Shown piece after piece: positions 1 through 9,615 of a DNA stretch of 64,000 nucleotides. Source of the DNA: Sneathiella litorea. Its GTDB lineage: Bacteria; Pseudomonadota; Alphaproteobacteria; Sneathiellales; Sneathiellaceae. Under the pieces are notes generated by a model that was given only the letters and a program-made list of their open reading frames with translations, did not search any database and had not been told where the DNA came from. Where the stretch lies: assembly GCF_009882915.1 (NCBI RefSeq), contig NZ_WTUW01000002.1, forward strand, positions 682,309 to 746,308. The letters run 5' to 3'. Positions within the stretch are counted from its first letter, which is position 1, and each line of letters begins with the position of its first letter. A program made the position numbers and the translations under genes.

Positions 1-127
1 CGTTGAGGTCGCCATTATATTTCCCGATCCGCGCAAGATAGTGATCGAGCAGTTCTTCCGCCCCGATTTCCCCCTGAGCGATTTTCGCCGCCTGTTCATG
101 GGCGGACGCAAAATGAATATCTGTCAT
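1..127 (-). CDS. Amidase family protein, N-terminal fragment (cut by window edge)
   Basis: The minus strand encodes 42 codons starting at ATG 127 and running off the left edge. The peptide begins MTDIHFASAHEQAAKIAQGE and continues with a helix of the kind EELLDHYLARI. This N-terminal helix pattern, ending in an x-RI-x-x-x-N/D stretch, is typical of the amidase-signature family (GatA-like amidases and amide hydrolases). The catalytic Ser-cisSer-Lys region lies outside the window, so substrate and activity cannot be judged. It is transcribed away from the PAP2 gene, with about 195 bp between them. Confidence 0.5.
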   Translation of the reverse strand, partial: MTDIHFASAHEQAAKIAQGEIGAEELLDHYLARIGKYNGDLN

Positions 128-322
128 GGATGAGGTCCCTTCTGCTGGCGCCGGGTATTCCCGGTTTCTCATTGCTGGAATTATAGGTTGAAGTGTAAGA
201 CTATTTTCGCATCCGCCTCAATCACAAAGTTGGGTGTCGAGATTGACTTGCGCGTTTCCCTCGCCCTAAAAAGCGTTTAGTATGAAATTACTTTGGAAAA
301 AATAGAGTTAGATTCGATCACC

Positions 323-1078
323 ATGTCCCTTTCTCCCGCGTCAAATACGACTTCCTTTCGCTCACGCGTTACCATATTGATCATCTGCACTCTATTGGCG
401 GTTCTTCTGCTGGTCTCGGGCCTCACGGGACTGTACGAAACTGTCTGGAAAAGTATCGATACAGGGATATTCCGCAGCCTTAACAGCACCATTACGCCGG
501 ACGGTTTCCTGACCCATTTCTGGGCCTGGACAAACAGCAAGACATTCGATTACGCCACCTTCGTCGCCATGCTGGGGATCTGTGTTTACATGGTATTGTC
601 ATCGGAGAGACAAGAACGAATCCCGGTTATGGCCAGGATCGGCGCCATCACCTTTCTTATATTGATCGCCCTGCTGATCTCGAAAAAGGTCATTGGCGAT
701 TTCCATCACCCGAGCCCCGGGCTCGCCCTCGCGTCCTTTAACAATATAAATGACTTTATCACCGGCTATACGGTCAAGACCTCGACCGACAATTCCTTTC
801 CTGGCGATCATGCCATGACCAGCGCGTTGTTCGCGGGCGGGGTGATCCTGCTGTTTCGCAACCGTCCCGCAATCGCGGTTCTGAGTGTCCTGTTGATGAT
901 TTTCGTCAGTGTCCCGCGCCTTGCGGGCGGTGGTCACTGGTTTACGGACGTAATCTTGGGGGGTGGTGCGGCCTGTCTGATCCTGCTGCCTTGGCTGACG
1001 GTCATTCCGCTTGTCGACTGGATCGAGAAGGTGCTGAACTGGGGCTGGGACAAGGCCCCCGCCTTCCTGAAAAGATAG
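323..1078 (+). CDS. PAP2-family membrane phosphatase
   Basis: A polytopic membrane protein of about 251 residues with the signature of type 2 phosphatidic acid phosphatases. The second motif is SFPGDHAMTS (PGDH in place of PSGH) and the third is RLAGGGHWFTD (R-x5-H-x3-D). The first motif is degenerate (KKVIGDFHHPSP, without the usual RP). Family members dephosphorylate lipid phosphates such as phosphatidate, undecaprenyl diphosphate or lipid A phosphates at the inner membrane; which one applies cannot be read from sequence. A TTG at 293 extends the frame, but ATG 323 is preferred because the sequence from there begins with a short cytoplasmic leader and then the first membrane span. The gene converges on valS, with 34 bp between the stops. 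Confidence 0.82.
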   Translation: MSLSPASNTTSFRSRVTILIICTLLAVLLLVSGLTGLYETVWKSIDTGIFRSLNSTITPDGFLTHFWAWTNSKTFDYATFVAMLGICVYMVLSSERQERIPVMARIGAITFLILIALLISKKVIGDFHHPSPGLALASFNNINDFITGYTVKTSTDNSFPGDHAMTSALFAGGVILLFRNRPAIAVLSVLLMIFVSVPRLAGGGHWFTDVILGGGAACLILLPWLTVIPLVDWIEKVLNWGWDKAPAFLKR

Positions 1079-1112
1079 GCCGGACGCCCGTCAAGGCAGC
1101 CGGCTCTAGTCT

Positions 1113-3752
1113 TTAAAGCTCCGCGAGGCGGGCCGCCGCGTCATTCAGCTTGGCAAGTTGGGTTTCGGCATCGGCAAGTTTCGCCTTCTCCCCCTCAACC
1201 ACATTTGCCGGCGCATTGGCGACGAACTTCTCATTGCCGAGCTTCTTGTTGAGGCCCGTCATATAGCCTGAGAGCTTACCGATCTCCTTTTGAATCCGCG
1301 CCTTCTCCGCGTCGAGATCCATTGCCCCCGCCAGCGGGAGAAGAACAATCGCCCCCTTATGGACGAACTGGAGCGCGCCTTTCGGCACCTCGGCATCGGT
1401 CTCATAAGACTCCAGCCGCGCCATGCGGGCGATAATGTCCCAATGTTTTTCAAGCCGGGCTTTATCCTCCGCGCTGCCGTCATTGAAGATCAGCGGAATT
1501 TTTGCGCCCGCGGGCACGTTCATCTCGCTGCGGACACCGCGAATGCCGGTAATCAACTCCTGCACCCAGTCCATTTCCACTGCGGCGGCCGCATTGGCTG
1601 CCTCTGCCGGATAAGCCGGCCAGTCAGCAATGATCAGGTCGGTTTCCCGCGTTGCGGCGACACTGCCCCAAAGCTCTTCGGTCACGAAGGGCATAAAGGG
1701 ATGCAGGATTTTCAGGATCTGGTCCAGTGCCCAGGCCGCCGTCGCCTGCGTTTCCGCCTTGTCATCTCCCTGGAAGGGCAGTTTCGCGAATTCGAGATAC
1801 CAGTCGCAGAAGACATTCCAGGTGAAGGCGTATATGGCATTGGATGCATCGTTGAAACGGTAGCTTTCAAGCGCGGCACGCACTGCCGCCTCGCATTTCA
1901 CTGTCTCACCAACGATCCATTGGTTGATGGTTTCCTTGACCGCAAAGGGATCGAAGCCATCCGGCACCTTGCACTCATTCATCTCGCAGAAGCGTGCGGC
2001 ATTCCAGAGCTTGGTCGCAAAATTGCGATAGCCCTCGACCCGTTGTTCGGAAAGACGAACGTCACGTCCCTGCGCCGCGCTGGTGGAGAGGAAGAAACGC
2101 AGCGCATCGGCGCCGTATTTATCCATCAGCTCTAACGGGTCAACTACATTGCCCTTGGATTTCGACATCTTCGCGCCCTGCTCATCGCGGACAAGCGCAT
2201 GAATATAGACCGTGTGGAACGGTGCCTCCTCCATGAAATGCAGGCCCATCATCATCATCCGGGCGACCCAGAAGAAGATAATGTCAAAGCCGGTGACCAG
2301 AACATCCGTCGGGTAATAGCGATCGAGTTCCGGTGTCTTGTCCGGCCAACCGAGGGTAGAGAACGGCCAAAGCGCAGAGGAGAACCAGGTATCCAATACG
2401 TCCGTATCGCGGGTAATTTCCTCTTTCCGACCGTAATGCGCCTCAGCCGCGGCGAAGGCCGCCTCCTCTGATTCTTCAACGAAGATCATCCCGTCCGGGC
2501 CGAACCAGGCGGGAATACGATGCCCCCACCAAAGCTGGCGTGAGATACACCAGGGCTGGATATTACGCATCCAGTCGTAATAGGTATTGGTCCATTTCTC
2601 GGGCACAAATTTTGTCTTGCCGCTTTCCACAGCACGGATGGCGGGCTGGGCCAGCGTCGCCGCGTCGGCGAACCACTGATCGGTGAGCAAGGGTTCAATG
2701 ATCACGCCGGACCGGTCGCCATAGGGCACCGTATGCGGATGATCGTCGATTTTCTCCAAGAGACCGAGGTTTTCCATCTCGGCGACGGCTTTCTTGCGTG
2801 CCTCGAACCGCTCTACTCCCCGGTAGGCCTCCGGCACCGCGTCATTGAGATGCGCGTTCTCATCCATGATGTTGATCACCTCAAGCCCGGCGCGTTTGCC
2901 AACCTCGAAGTCATTGAAATCATGGGCGGGGGTAATTTTCACCGCACCGGAGCCCTGTTCCGGGTCCGCATAGTCATCGGCGACAATTGGGATACGCCGC
3001 CCAACGATGGGCAGTATGGCAAACTTGCCGACAAGATCCTTGTAACGCTCATCCTCCGGGTGAACCGCAATGCCCGTATCGCCAAGCATCGTCTCGGGTC
3101 GCGTGGTGGCAACAGTGATGAAGTGCCCCTCTTCCCCCTCGACCGGATAGCGGAAGTGCCACATATGGCCGTTGACTTCCTTCTGCTCGACTTCAAGGTC
3201 GGAAATCGCCGTGTGGAATTTCGGGTCCCAGTTGACCAGCCGCTTGTCGCGGTAGATCAGGCCCTCCTTATAGAGCTGTACGAACACCTTGCGGACGGCC
3301 TTCGACAGCCCCTCGTCCATGGTGAAGCGTTCGCGGTCCCAGTCACAGGTGGCACCGAGGCGTTGCAACTGCTGGAAAATCTGGCCACCAGACTGATCTT
3401 TCCATTCCCAGACCTTGTCGATGAACTTCTCGCGGCCGAGGTCATGGCGGGTCATCCCCTGTTCGCCGAGCTGGCGTTCGACCACCATCTGGGTCGCAAT
3501 ACCGGCATGGTCCATTCCCGGCTGCCAGAGCACATCCTTGCCCCGCATCCGCTCGAACCGGACCAGCACATCCTGCAGGGTATTATTGAGCGCATGGCCC
3601 ATATGCAGGCTGCCCGTCACATTCGGAGGCGGGATGACAATCGTGTAGGTATCGTCGGATTTGGCGCGTCCACAGGAAAACGCCCCTTGCTCCATCCATT
3701 TTGAATAGAGCTTTCCCTCGACCTCATCGGGTCGATAAGATTTGTCCAGCAT
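1113..3752 (-). CDS. valS: Valyl-tRNA synthetase
   Basis: A class Ia aminoacyl-tRNA synthetase of 879 residues that charges tRNA-Val and edits misactivated threonine. The HIGH motif appears as HMGH at residues 50-53, following PPPNVTGSL. The KMSKS loop is present as GAKMSKSKGNVVDPLELM in the middle of the protein. The large CP1 editing insert lies between them, the anticodon-binding domain follows, and the C-terminus is the coiled coil expected for ValRS (KEIGKLSGYMTGLNKKLGNE). Length is normal for the bacterial enzyme. It lies just downstream of the popZ-like gene on the same strand, with about 80 bp between them, an arrangement I recall from other alphaproteobacteria. Confidence 0.97.
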   Translation of the reverse strand: MLDKSYRPDEVEGKLYSKWMEQGAFSCGRAKSDDTYTIVIPPPNVTGSLHMGHALNNTLQDVLVRFERMRGKDVLWQPGMDHAGIATQMVVERQLGEQGMTRHDLGREKFIDKVWEWKDQSGGQIFQQLQRLGATCDWDRERFTMDEGLSKAVRKVFVQLYKEGLIYRDKRLVNWDPKFHTAISDLEVEQKEVNGHMWHFRYPVEGEEGHFITVATTRPETMLGDTGIAVHPEDERYKDLVGKFAILPIVGRRIPIVADDYADPEQGSGAVKITPAHDFNDFEVGKRAGLEVINIMDENAHLNDAVPEAYRGVERFEARKKAVAEMENLGLLEKIDDHPHTVPYGDRSGVIIEPLLTDQWFADAATLAQPAIRAVESGKTKFVPEKWTNTYYDWMRNIQPWCISRQLWWGHRIPAWFGPDGMIFVEESEEAAFAAAEAHYGRKEEITRDTDVLDTWFSSALWPFSTLGWPDKTPELDRYYPTDVLVTGFDIIFFWVARMMMMGLHFMEEAPFHTVYIHALVRDEQGAKMSKSKGNVVDPLELMDKYGADALRFFLSTSAAQGRDVRLSEQRVEGYRNFATKLWNAARFCEMNECKVPDGFDPFAVKETINQWIVGETVKCEAAVRAALESYRFNDASNAIYAFTWNVFCDWYLEFAKLPFQGDDKAETQATAAWALDQILKILHPFMPFVTEELWGSVAATRETDLIIADWPAYPAEAANAAAAVEMDWVQELITGIRGVRSEMNVPAGAKIPLIFNDGSAEDKARLEKHWDIIARMARLESYETDAEVPKGALQFVHKGAIVLLPLAGAMDLDAEKARIQKEIGKLSGYMTGLNKKLGNEKFVANAPANVVEGEKAKLADAETQLAKLNDAAARLAEL

Positions 3753-3831
3753 TGCTGAACCTTTCTTTATTGATTAGTCGGCAAAAAATTCGGGAGTAAT
3801 ATAGTCGGCTCACCACCCGGGAGGAAGGACT

Positions 3832-4641
3832 TTATTCTTCGTCGTCCGCCCGGTCAGCAAGCTTGCTCACTTCGCGCTCAACAATGCGCTGCACGATCTG
3901 GGGGAGATTCTGATCGAGCCAGTCCTTCAGTATCGGACGGAGCATATCCTTGACCATGTCTTCCAAAGTTGCATTCTTACCCATCTGCAATCCTCGTGAT
4001 GATGCTACGGCACCGGCCAAGCTGGCAAAAGCGGTCGTCGTCGCGGCAATTGTAGGGTCAGCCAACAGGCTGCTGCTAATTTTCTCAGCCGTCGCTTTAC
4101 CCGATTCAGGTTCTGCTTCAGGCTCAGATTCGGTTTCGGCTTCCACTGCGACCTCAGGTTCGGCTTCAACCTCGGCCTCAGGCTCAGGCTCAATTTCAAC
4201 CTCCGCCTCTTCCTCGAATTCCTCGTGGAGGGTGAAAGCCTCGTCGTCTTCAATCTCGTCCGTCAGTTCCAGAACATCTTCATCAGGTTCAACTGCAGAC
4301 ACAGTTTCCGAAACAACTTCTTCTCTGACTTCATCTATAGCTTTTTCCAGAGCGTCTTCTTCCACTTCAGCGGCGAGTTCAATCTCGGGCTCAGGTTCCG
4401 GCTCTGCTTCAGGTTCCGGTTCCGGTTCTGGCTCCAGTTCCGCCTCGGTCATGGCGTCCAGCTCATCCTCAGATTTTTCGTCCGAACCCGCATCGGCCTC
4501 GACATCTGCTTGCTTTCCAGCAGCGTTGGCTTCAGCACCTTCTTCCGGGGTGTCTTCGTCCCCATCTTCGGAGATGATACGCCGGATAGAGGCCAGAATC
4601 TCCTCCATCGTCGGTTCTTGTTCTGTCGTTGGATTGCTCAT
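3832..4641 (-). CDS. popZ: PopZ-type polar organising protein (DUF2497)
   Basis: A 269-residue acidic protein with the three-part layout of PopZ. The short conserved N-terminal helix is EEILASIRRIISED at residues 13-26. A long low-complexity linker of Glu, Pro and Ala follows. The helical C-terminal oligomerisation region contains LEDMVKDMLRPILKDW and ends in LPQIVQRIVEREVSKLADR. In Caulobacter PopZ forms a polymer at the cell pole that anchors the centromere complex ParB-parS and polar kinases; that role is inferred here by family. The start is set at ATG 4641 because conservation begins there; a longer frame opens at 4659. Neighbours are valS downstream and tolC upstream. The linker is notably rich in EPEPE and EAE repeats. 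Confidence 0.85.
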   Translation of the reverse strand: MSNPTTEQEPTMEEILASIRRIISEDGDEDTPEEGAEANAAGKQADVEADAGSDEKSEDELDAMTEAELEPEPEPEPEAEPEPEPEIELAAEVEEDALEKAIDEVREEVVSETVSAVEPDEDVLELTDEIEDDEAFTLHEEFEEEAEVEIEPEPEAEVEAEPEVAVEAETESEPEAEPESGKATAEKISSSLLADPTIAATTTAFASLAGAVASSRGLQMGKNATLEDMVKDMLRPILKDWLDQNLPQIVQRIVEREVSKLADRADDEE

Positions 4642-4749
4642 AGTCAATTCACCATTCAAACCGGGGGGCCATAGTTCGCGACATGTATGTTTTGCATCGT
4701 TTTCATTTGCTCATACAATCAACTATGGCCGGTTTAATTTAATTAAATC

Positions 4750-6111
4750 TTAATCCAATCCGCCATCTGTACCGAACCACTTGTTACGTACCCTGTCATA
4801 GTTGGCAGCCGGATCATAGTACTCAACGTCGAGGTTGAGATCACGCGCATTCAGTTTGCCGATCGACGCGAGAACCGTGTAAATCGCCACATATTGATCG
4901 CGCCGCGCGGTTACAAGATCAACCTTGCTTTGCAGCAGTTCCTGCTCTGCGTTCAACACATCAAGCGTGGTGCGTGAACCAACCTGGGCTTCCTGCTCGA
5001 CACCTTCCAGCGCGATTGTATTGGCGCGCACCGCTTCTTCATTGGCGCCGATCCGTGACCGGGACGTTTCAAGAAGTTCCCAGGACTGGATCACAGATTC
5101 ACGGATGCTGCGAACCGTTTCCTCAATTTCCAGCATCCGCTGGCTGTTAACCTGCCGTGCCTGACGCACCTGGCTGTAAACGGATCCGGACTGGTAGAGC
5201 GGCACCGTCAGCACAGCGCCGATCCGCGCGGTATCGTTATTCGTATTCGCGCCGGCCTGATCGCGGCCGGTTGACAGACTGCCTTCAACATCAAGGGATG
5301 GAAGCAACTGCCCCGACGTTGCGCGAATCGTATGGCGAGAACTTTCCTCGTTGAATTTAGCGGCCTGGATATCCGGATGGTTATCAAGGGCGATCGTCAG
5401 GGCTGCCTCTTCCGACTCCGGGAAGTCGTCGGGTACCAAAGGGTCCTCAAGGCTCTCCGGTGGGCGTCCAACGATCCGTTCGAAATTGGCGCGCGTGGAG
5501 CGAAGGTTACCTTCTGCCTGGATCAGGTTGGAAATTGAGTCTGCAAGACGGGCCTCTGCCTGGGCAACGTCTGTACGGGTAATTTCCCCAACCTGGAAAC
5601 GATCATTTGCGGCATCCAACTGGCGCCGAAGCACCACCGTGTTATTCTGGTTCAGCTCGACCAGCGCTTCATCCCGAAGCACATTCATATAGGCCTCGAC
5701 GGCGAACTGGAAAATATTCTGCTCAGTGGAGAGCAAACCGGCCCGTGCGGCCTGGACGGTTGCTTCGGCGGATTTGGTTGATGCAACCGTTTGTCCGCCC
5801 GTATAAACCGGCTGAGACACGACCAGCGCTGCTTCGCGCGGGTTGGAATCTTTATTACCGCCCGCCCCCAGCGTATTTGAAGAATTATGCTGCGCGGCAA
5901 CCTCACCGGTTGCGTAAACTTCCGGGCGCCAGCCGGACAAAGCCTGCGGTACATTTTCATCAACGCCGCGAACATTTGCCCGCTGCGCTAACAAACTCGG
6001 ATTATTTTGATAGGTTGATGCCAACGCATCACGCAGCGTCTCGGCATTAACCAGAGACACGGGCATTGTAATGGCGATTACAGATGCAACGGTCAAAGCT
6101 ACTTTTTTCAT
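4750..6111 (-). CDS. tolC: TolC-family outer membrane efflux/secretion protein
   Basis: A 453-residue outer membrane channel protein. It starts with a Sec signal peptide (MKKVALTVASVIAITMPVS, cleavage near VNA), followed by the duplicated helical-hairpin repeats of the OEP family. The first repeat includes RDALASTYQNNPSLLAQRA and the second contains ALDNHPDIQAAKFNEESS. TolC proteins trimerise into a trans-periplasmic tunnel serving type I secretion and RND or MFS efflux pumps. No dedicated ABC exporter or adaptor gene lies nearby, so the partner pump is unknown. ATG 6111 is preferred to the TTG one codon upstream. It is followed by popZ on the same strand and preceded by a 197-bp gap in which I see no clear promoter. 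Confidence 0.93.
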   Translation of the reverse strand: MKKVALTVASVIAITMPVSLVNAETLRDALASTYQNNPSLLAQRANVRGVDENVPQALSGWRPEVYATGEVAAQHNSSNTLGAGGNKDSNPREAALVVSQPVYTGGQTVASTKSAEATVQAARAGLLSTEQNIFQFAVEAYMNVLRDEALVELNQNNTVVLRRQLDAANDRFQVGEITRTDVAQAEARLADSISNLIQAEGNLRSTRANFERIVGRPPESLEDPLVPDDFPESEEAALTIALDNHPDIQAAKFNEESSRHTIRATSGQLLPSLDVEGSLSTGRDQAGANTNNDTARIGAVLTVPLYQSGSVYSQVRQARQVNSQRMLEIEETVRSIRESVIQSWELLETSRSRIGANEEAVRANTIALEGVEQEAQVGSRTTLDVLNAEQELLQSKVDLVTARRDQYVAIYTVLASIGKLNARDLNLDVEYYDPAANYDRVRNKWFGTDGGLD

Positions 6112-6308
6112 CAAACTCGCCTCTCGAACCCAAATTTAGGCCGCCTATTAATTAACCATAGCCGAATTTAGTCCCGATACCGATTTCAATCAACAATTTT
6201 AAATGAATCGCCTATTTGAAACCTAAAACCCGAACCGTTCAGCGTTGTATCACGATCCCCGTTATTTCCGGCGAACATGACAAAATTAGTGACGCCCGCA
6301 CCCTTCAA

Positions 6309-6965
6309 TCAGAATTCAAAGGACGTCGCGCTCATCAGGTCCGGGAGTGCCGGAACTGACGCATCAAAGACCGCGCGCGGGAAAAAGTTGCTTCCCTGAC
6401 GACGGTAGACAGTTGCAACACCCGGGTTCGACCCGAGGACACAGATCAGTCGTCCGCCTTCCGCCAGCTGATCCAGCAGGCTTTGCGGCGCAGTGGTAAT
6501 CGCGCCATTGATATGAATGACGTTGTAGGGCCCCTGCTTGGCATTTCCGTCGGCCAGCGTGCCTTCAACAACTGCGACATTATCACTTTCCAGTCGACTG
6601 AGGATTTCGCTTGCGGTTTCAACCAGCGCCGGATCACTCTCAATCGCGACAACGGCCTGTGCCAAAAACCCGAGAACGGCGGAGGAATATCCTGTCCCGC
6701 AGCCAATATCGAGCACAACGTCTGTCGACTGGATATCAGCCTCCTGCAACAGGCGACCAAAGACACGTGGCTCCACGATGAAACGCCCGGGCGCGACTTC
6801 CAGATCCTCGTCCAGATAGGCGACACCACGCAGTTCTTTGGGCACGAATTCCTCGCGCGGAACCGTATCCATGGCCTCCGCCACCCGGTCGTTCGTTACT
6901 CGGTTCGGCCGCAATTGACTGAGCACCATATGATGGCGCGCCTCGGCGAATTTTTCAGAGATCAT
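6309..6965 (-). CDS. Protein-L-isoaspartate O-methyltransferase-like protein
   Basis: A 218-residue SAM-dependent methyltransferase of the PCMT family. Motif I is VLDIGCGTGYSSAVLGFLA, and the acidic post-I motif is AIESDPALVETA. The N-terminus RPNRVTNDRVAEAMDTVPRE matches the helical lid that precedes the PCMT fold. The enzyme family repairs isoaspartyl residues in damaged proteins. This short form sitting directly upstream of a tolC gene is a common alphaproteobacterial arrangement, and some members may not be true repair enzymes. It is transcribed with tolC, 197 bp apart, in the order PCMT then tolC. Confidence 0.82.
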   Translation of the reverse strand: MISEKFAEARHHMVLSQLRPNRVTNDRVAEAMDTVPREEFVPKELRGVAYLDEDLEVAPGRFIVEPRVFGRLLQEADIQSTDVVLDIGCGTGYSSAVLGFLAQAVVAIESDPALVETASEILSRLESDNVAVVEGTLADGNAKQGPYNVIHINGAITTAPQSLLDQLAEGGRLICVLGSNPGVATVYRRQGSNFFPRAVFDASVPALPDLMSATSFEF

Positions 6966-7098
6966 GTTTTCTGATCACCCCTTAATACAAACTTCCGTGG
7001 TTATACTGAATTACTGCCCTCTTACGCAAGCCATAAGGTAACCACGGGCAAGCGTCGTCATATTATCGGCGGCGCTTTAAAATTTTATAGATCCTGCC

Positions 7099-7830
7099 TT
7101 AAAAACGAAAAGCAGGCAATGAACGGAAGGCTTCCCGCAAGGCATCTCCCCAGCCGGTGGAAATCTGGTTGAAATATGGGTCATCGACCGGGATGCGTTG
7201 TTCCTGCTTTATCTGGAAGGCATCATTCTCATACACCTGCAGATCCAGCGGCAGGCCGACCGAGAGATTGGCCTTGATGGTCGAATCAAAGGATACCAGC
7301 ATCAACTTGACCGCTTCTTCATAACTCATGTCAGGGTCATAGGCCCTGACCAGGATCGGCCGGCCGTATTTCGTCTCCCCAATCTGAAAAAACGGGGTCT
7401 CTGCGGACGCCTCGATAAAATTACCCTCCGGATAGATAAGGAAAAGGCGTGGCGGACTTCCCTTGATCTGGCCGCCAAGGATCAGCGTTGCGTTGAAAGC
7501 CGCGTCCGCCTCCTGCCCTTCAATCGTTGATCCGTGTATTTCCTCGCGCACCGTCTCCCCGACAAGCCGCGCAACCTGGAACATCGACGGTGCCTCCAAT
7601 ATCGACGGCTTGCGGTCTTCCGGCGCCTTGGAGCGTTCATCAAGTGTGCTGATGATGGCTTGCGTTGTCGCAAGATTTCCCGCCGTCATCATGGTAATGG
7701 CGCGCTCTCCGGGGATGATCCAGCTGTGCATCTTCTTGAAGACCGACACGTTATCCACGCCCGCATTGGTGCGCGTATCCGACATAAAAACGAGGCCTTT
7801 ATTGAGCCTCAACCCGATGCAATATGTCAT
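7099..7830 (-). CDS. Anbu-type proteasome-like peptidase
   Basis: A 243-residue Ntn-hydrolase related to HslV and proteasome beta subunits. It begins MTYCIGLRLNKGLVFMSDTR, so removal of Met1 would expose Thr2 as nucleophile, with SDTR as the conserved following motif. This matches the Anbu (ancestral beta subunit) group. It is the last gene of a four-gene minus-strand operon after the circularly permuted ATP-grasp, alpha-E and transglutaminase genes, 32 bp behind the last. That set recurs across proteobacteria and cyanobacteria and has been proposed to make and degrade a peptide-like product; the substrate is unknown. Confidence 0.88.
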   Translation of the reverse strand: MTYCIGLRLNKGLVFMSDTRTNAGVDNVSVFKKMHSWIIPGERAITMMTAGNLATTQAIISTLDERSKAPEDRKPSILEAPSMFQVARLVGETVREEIHGSTIEGQEADAAFNATLILGGQIKGSPPRLFLIYPEGNFIEASAETPFFQIGETKYGRPILVRAYDPDMSYEEAVKLMLVSFDSTIKANLSVGLPLDLQVYENDAFQIKQEQRIPVDDPYFNQISTGWGDALREAFRSLPAFRF

Positions 7831-7862
7831 TCTTTTTATTCAGCCCTTAACTTACCGACACG

Positions 7863-8663
7863 TTACTGCTGCACCTGCAGCATGACATCCATATCTTCTC
7901 CGCCAGAGCCCATCCGCAAGCCCGAAATCGGCGCCGCATCCTTGTAATCCAGCCCCGTCGCCACCCTGATATAGCGATCATCCGGTGAAATGCCATTGGA
8001 AACATCAAAGCCGACCCAGCCAAGATCAGGTAGATAGGCTTCGGCCCAGGCATGGGTTGCGTCCTGCTGAGTGCGGTCATTCATCAACAGATAACCACTG
8101 ACATAGCGCGCGGGATAGCCCATTTTCCGAACCGCCGAAACAAAGATATGCGCATGGTCCTGACACACGCCACTGGCGGAGATCAATGCCTCTTCGGCCG
8201 TTGTCTCCGAATGGGTTTCGCCGGTCTGGTACGGCACCACCTTGCCAATCAGGTGCGACAGCGAGTGCAGCCGCGTGACATCCGATTCATGGTCGGTACC
8301 GAGCTGCTCGATCAGTTTCTCGACCCTGCGGCCCGGCTCTGTCAACGGGGTTGGCTTCAGGAAAAACCAGAGCGGCGCAAATCCGTTATTCTGGCCAATG
8401 ATGCCATGCAGGTTGGTCGTATCAACCTCCCCCTCGCAAAGGATGCTGACTTCGGTCTCGCCCGGATCAATCGAGACAAGCATGACATGGTTATTGAACT
8501 GATCATTAAACTCCTGCTCGCGCGCGCCGCCGGTCACTGTCACATCCCAATACACCACATTCTGCCCGACACCGGATCTGGGCATCAGGCGAAGCTGTTG
8601 CAGCGCGTAATACACCGGCTCATCAAAGCGGTATTTTGTAAGATGCGAAATTTTCAGCAGCAT
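7863..8663 (-). CDS. Transglutaminase-like cysteine protease of the Anbu operon
   Basis: A 266-residue protein with an N-terminal beta-rich domain (LLKISHLTKYRFDEPVYYAL) and a C-terminal transglutaminase/peptidase core. The nucleophile region reads ASGVCQDHAHIFVSAVRKMG (Cys of the triad). The His and Asp parts follow in DATHAWAEAYLPDLGWVGFD. The start is ATG 8663; an upstream GTG/ATG extension would run into the alpha-E gene and is not supported. Only 4 bp separate it from the alpha-E stop, so the two are probably translationally coupled. Its family role is presumed proteolytic or amide-bond chemistry on the product of the ATP-grasp partner. Confidence 0.88.
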   Translation of the reverse strand: MLLKISHLTKYRFDEPVYYALQQLRLMPRSGVGQNVVYWDVTVTGGAREQEFNDQFNNHVMLVSIDPGETEVSILCEGEVDTTNLHGIIGQNNGFAPLWFFLKPTPLTEPGRRVEKLIEQLGTDHESDVTRLHSLSHLIGKVVPYQTGETHSETTAEEALISASGVCQDHAHIFVSAVRKMGYPARYVSGYLLMNDRTQQDATHAWAEAYLPDLGWVGFDVSNGISPDDRYIRVATGLDYKDAAPISGLRMGSGGEDMDVMLQVQQ

Positions 8664-8667
8664 AAAG

Positions 8668-9609
8668 TTATCCGATAAAACGGTAGTCTTGTTCAATCTG
8701 GTTGCCCAGCGCCATGTTGTCCCGGATGAAGGTCGTGATAAACTCGTGCAATCCTTCGTCAAAGATGGACGCGATCGAGCTATCTTTTAATCTTTGTAAT
8801 ATTGGGGCCGCCATCTCGTGACAATCGAGCCGGAGCCCGTAATCTGCCTCAAGATAGCCTAAATTATCAACAATTTTCGCATAACTGAAGGATAATGATC
8901 TCGGCAACCGTTGGTCGAGAATGATAAATTCGGCAATGCTCATCGGGTTGATTTCCCCGGGATTAAGCCATCGGAAGGCGCGCTGCGCCGAAACGGACCG
9001 CAGGATCGATTCCCACTGAACATTATCGAGAGAGGACCCGACAAAGGAGGCAGAGGGCAATAGAACGTAATATTTAACGTCTAGGATTCGCGCCGTGTTG
9101 TCCGCACGCTCCAGAAATGTCCCAAGACGGGCGAAGTCGAAAATATCATTGCGCAGCATCGTCCCGTGCAACGCGCCACGCACTAGCGCACTTTGCTGGC
9201 GGATCGTACCGAGAACCTCCGGCAGGTCCCGTTCCGAAATCGGATGGGCGAGCAGGTCCTTCAGTGTGATCCAGCATTCATTCGTTGCTTCCCACACCTC
9301 GCGGGTGAGTGCCGTGCGCACCATTCGCGCATTATTGCGGGCGCCTTCGATAACCGACCACACGCTGGAAGAATTGTTCGTATCCCGGAGCAGGAAGTCG
9401 ATCACGTTGCGGGCGATATATTGATCATATCTGGCGGTATAAGCATCCGTCACCCCGGCGGCGGCAACAACGGACGCCCATTCATTTTCGGCTGCGGAAG
9501 AACGGGTCAGCGCAATGCGAAAGCCCGCGTCGAGCATCCTCGCCGTATTTTCGCTTCGTTCAAGAAAGCGGAACATCCAGAAGAGACCGCCTGCGGTTTT
9601 ACCTAGCAT
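8668..9609 (-). CDS. Alpha-E domain protein (DUF403)
   Basis: A 313-residue, almost entirely helical protein starting MLGKTAGGLFWMFRFLERSE, which is the diagnostic opening of the alpha-E (DUF403, COG2307) family. Repeated R-x-x-x-x-A-x-x-L/I-D helices (ENTARMLDAGFRIAL and ADNTARILDVKYYVLL) are visible. The biochemical role is not established; it always travels with the circularly permuted ATP-grasp enzyme and is thought to act with it. It starts 6 bp after the ATP-grasp stop. Confidence 0.9.
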   Translation of the reverse strand: MLGKTAGGLFWMFRFLERSENTARMLDAGFRIALTRSSAAENEWASVVAAAGVTDAYTARYDQYIARNVIDFLLRDTNNSSSVWSVIEGARNNARMVRTALTREVWEATNECWITLKDLLAHPISERDLPEVLGTIRQQSALVRGALHGTMLRNDIFDFARLGTFLERADNTARILDVKYYVLLPSASFVGSSLDNVQWESILRSVSAQRAFRWLNPGEINPMSIAEFIILDQRLPRSLSFSYAKIVDNLGYLEADYGLRLDCHEMAAPILQRLKDSSIASIFDEGLHEFITTFIRDNMALGNQIEQDYRFIG

Positions 9610-9615
9610 TGCGCG

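Noticed and set aside
2733-3704. 323-codon plus-strand frame opposite valS
   Set aside because: It is a shadow of the valS coding sequence with no family similarity.
3950-4753. Long plus-strand open frame opposite the popZ gene
   Set aside because: It is a Ser-rich antisense shadow of the Glu/Pro-rich repeat region and has no ribosome site or recognisable domain.
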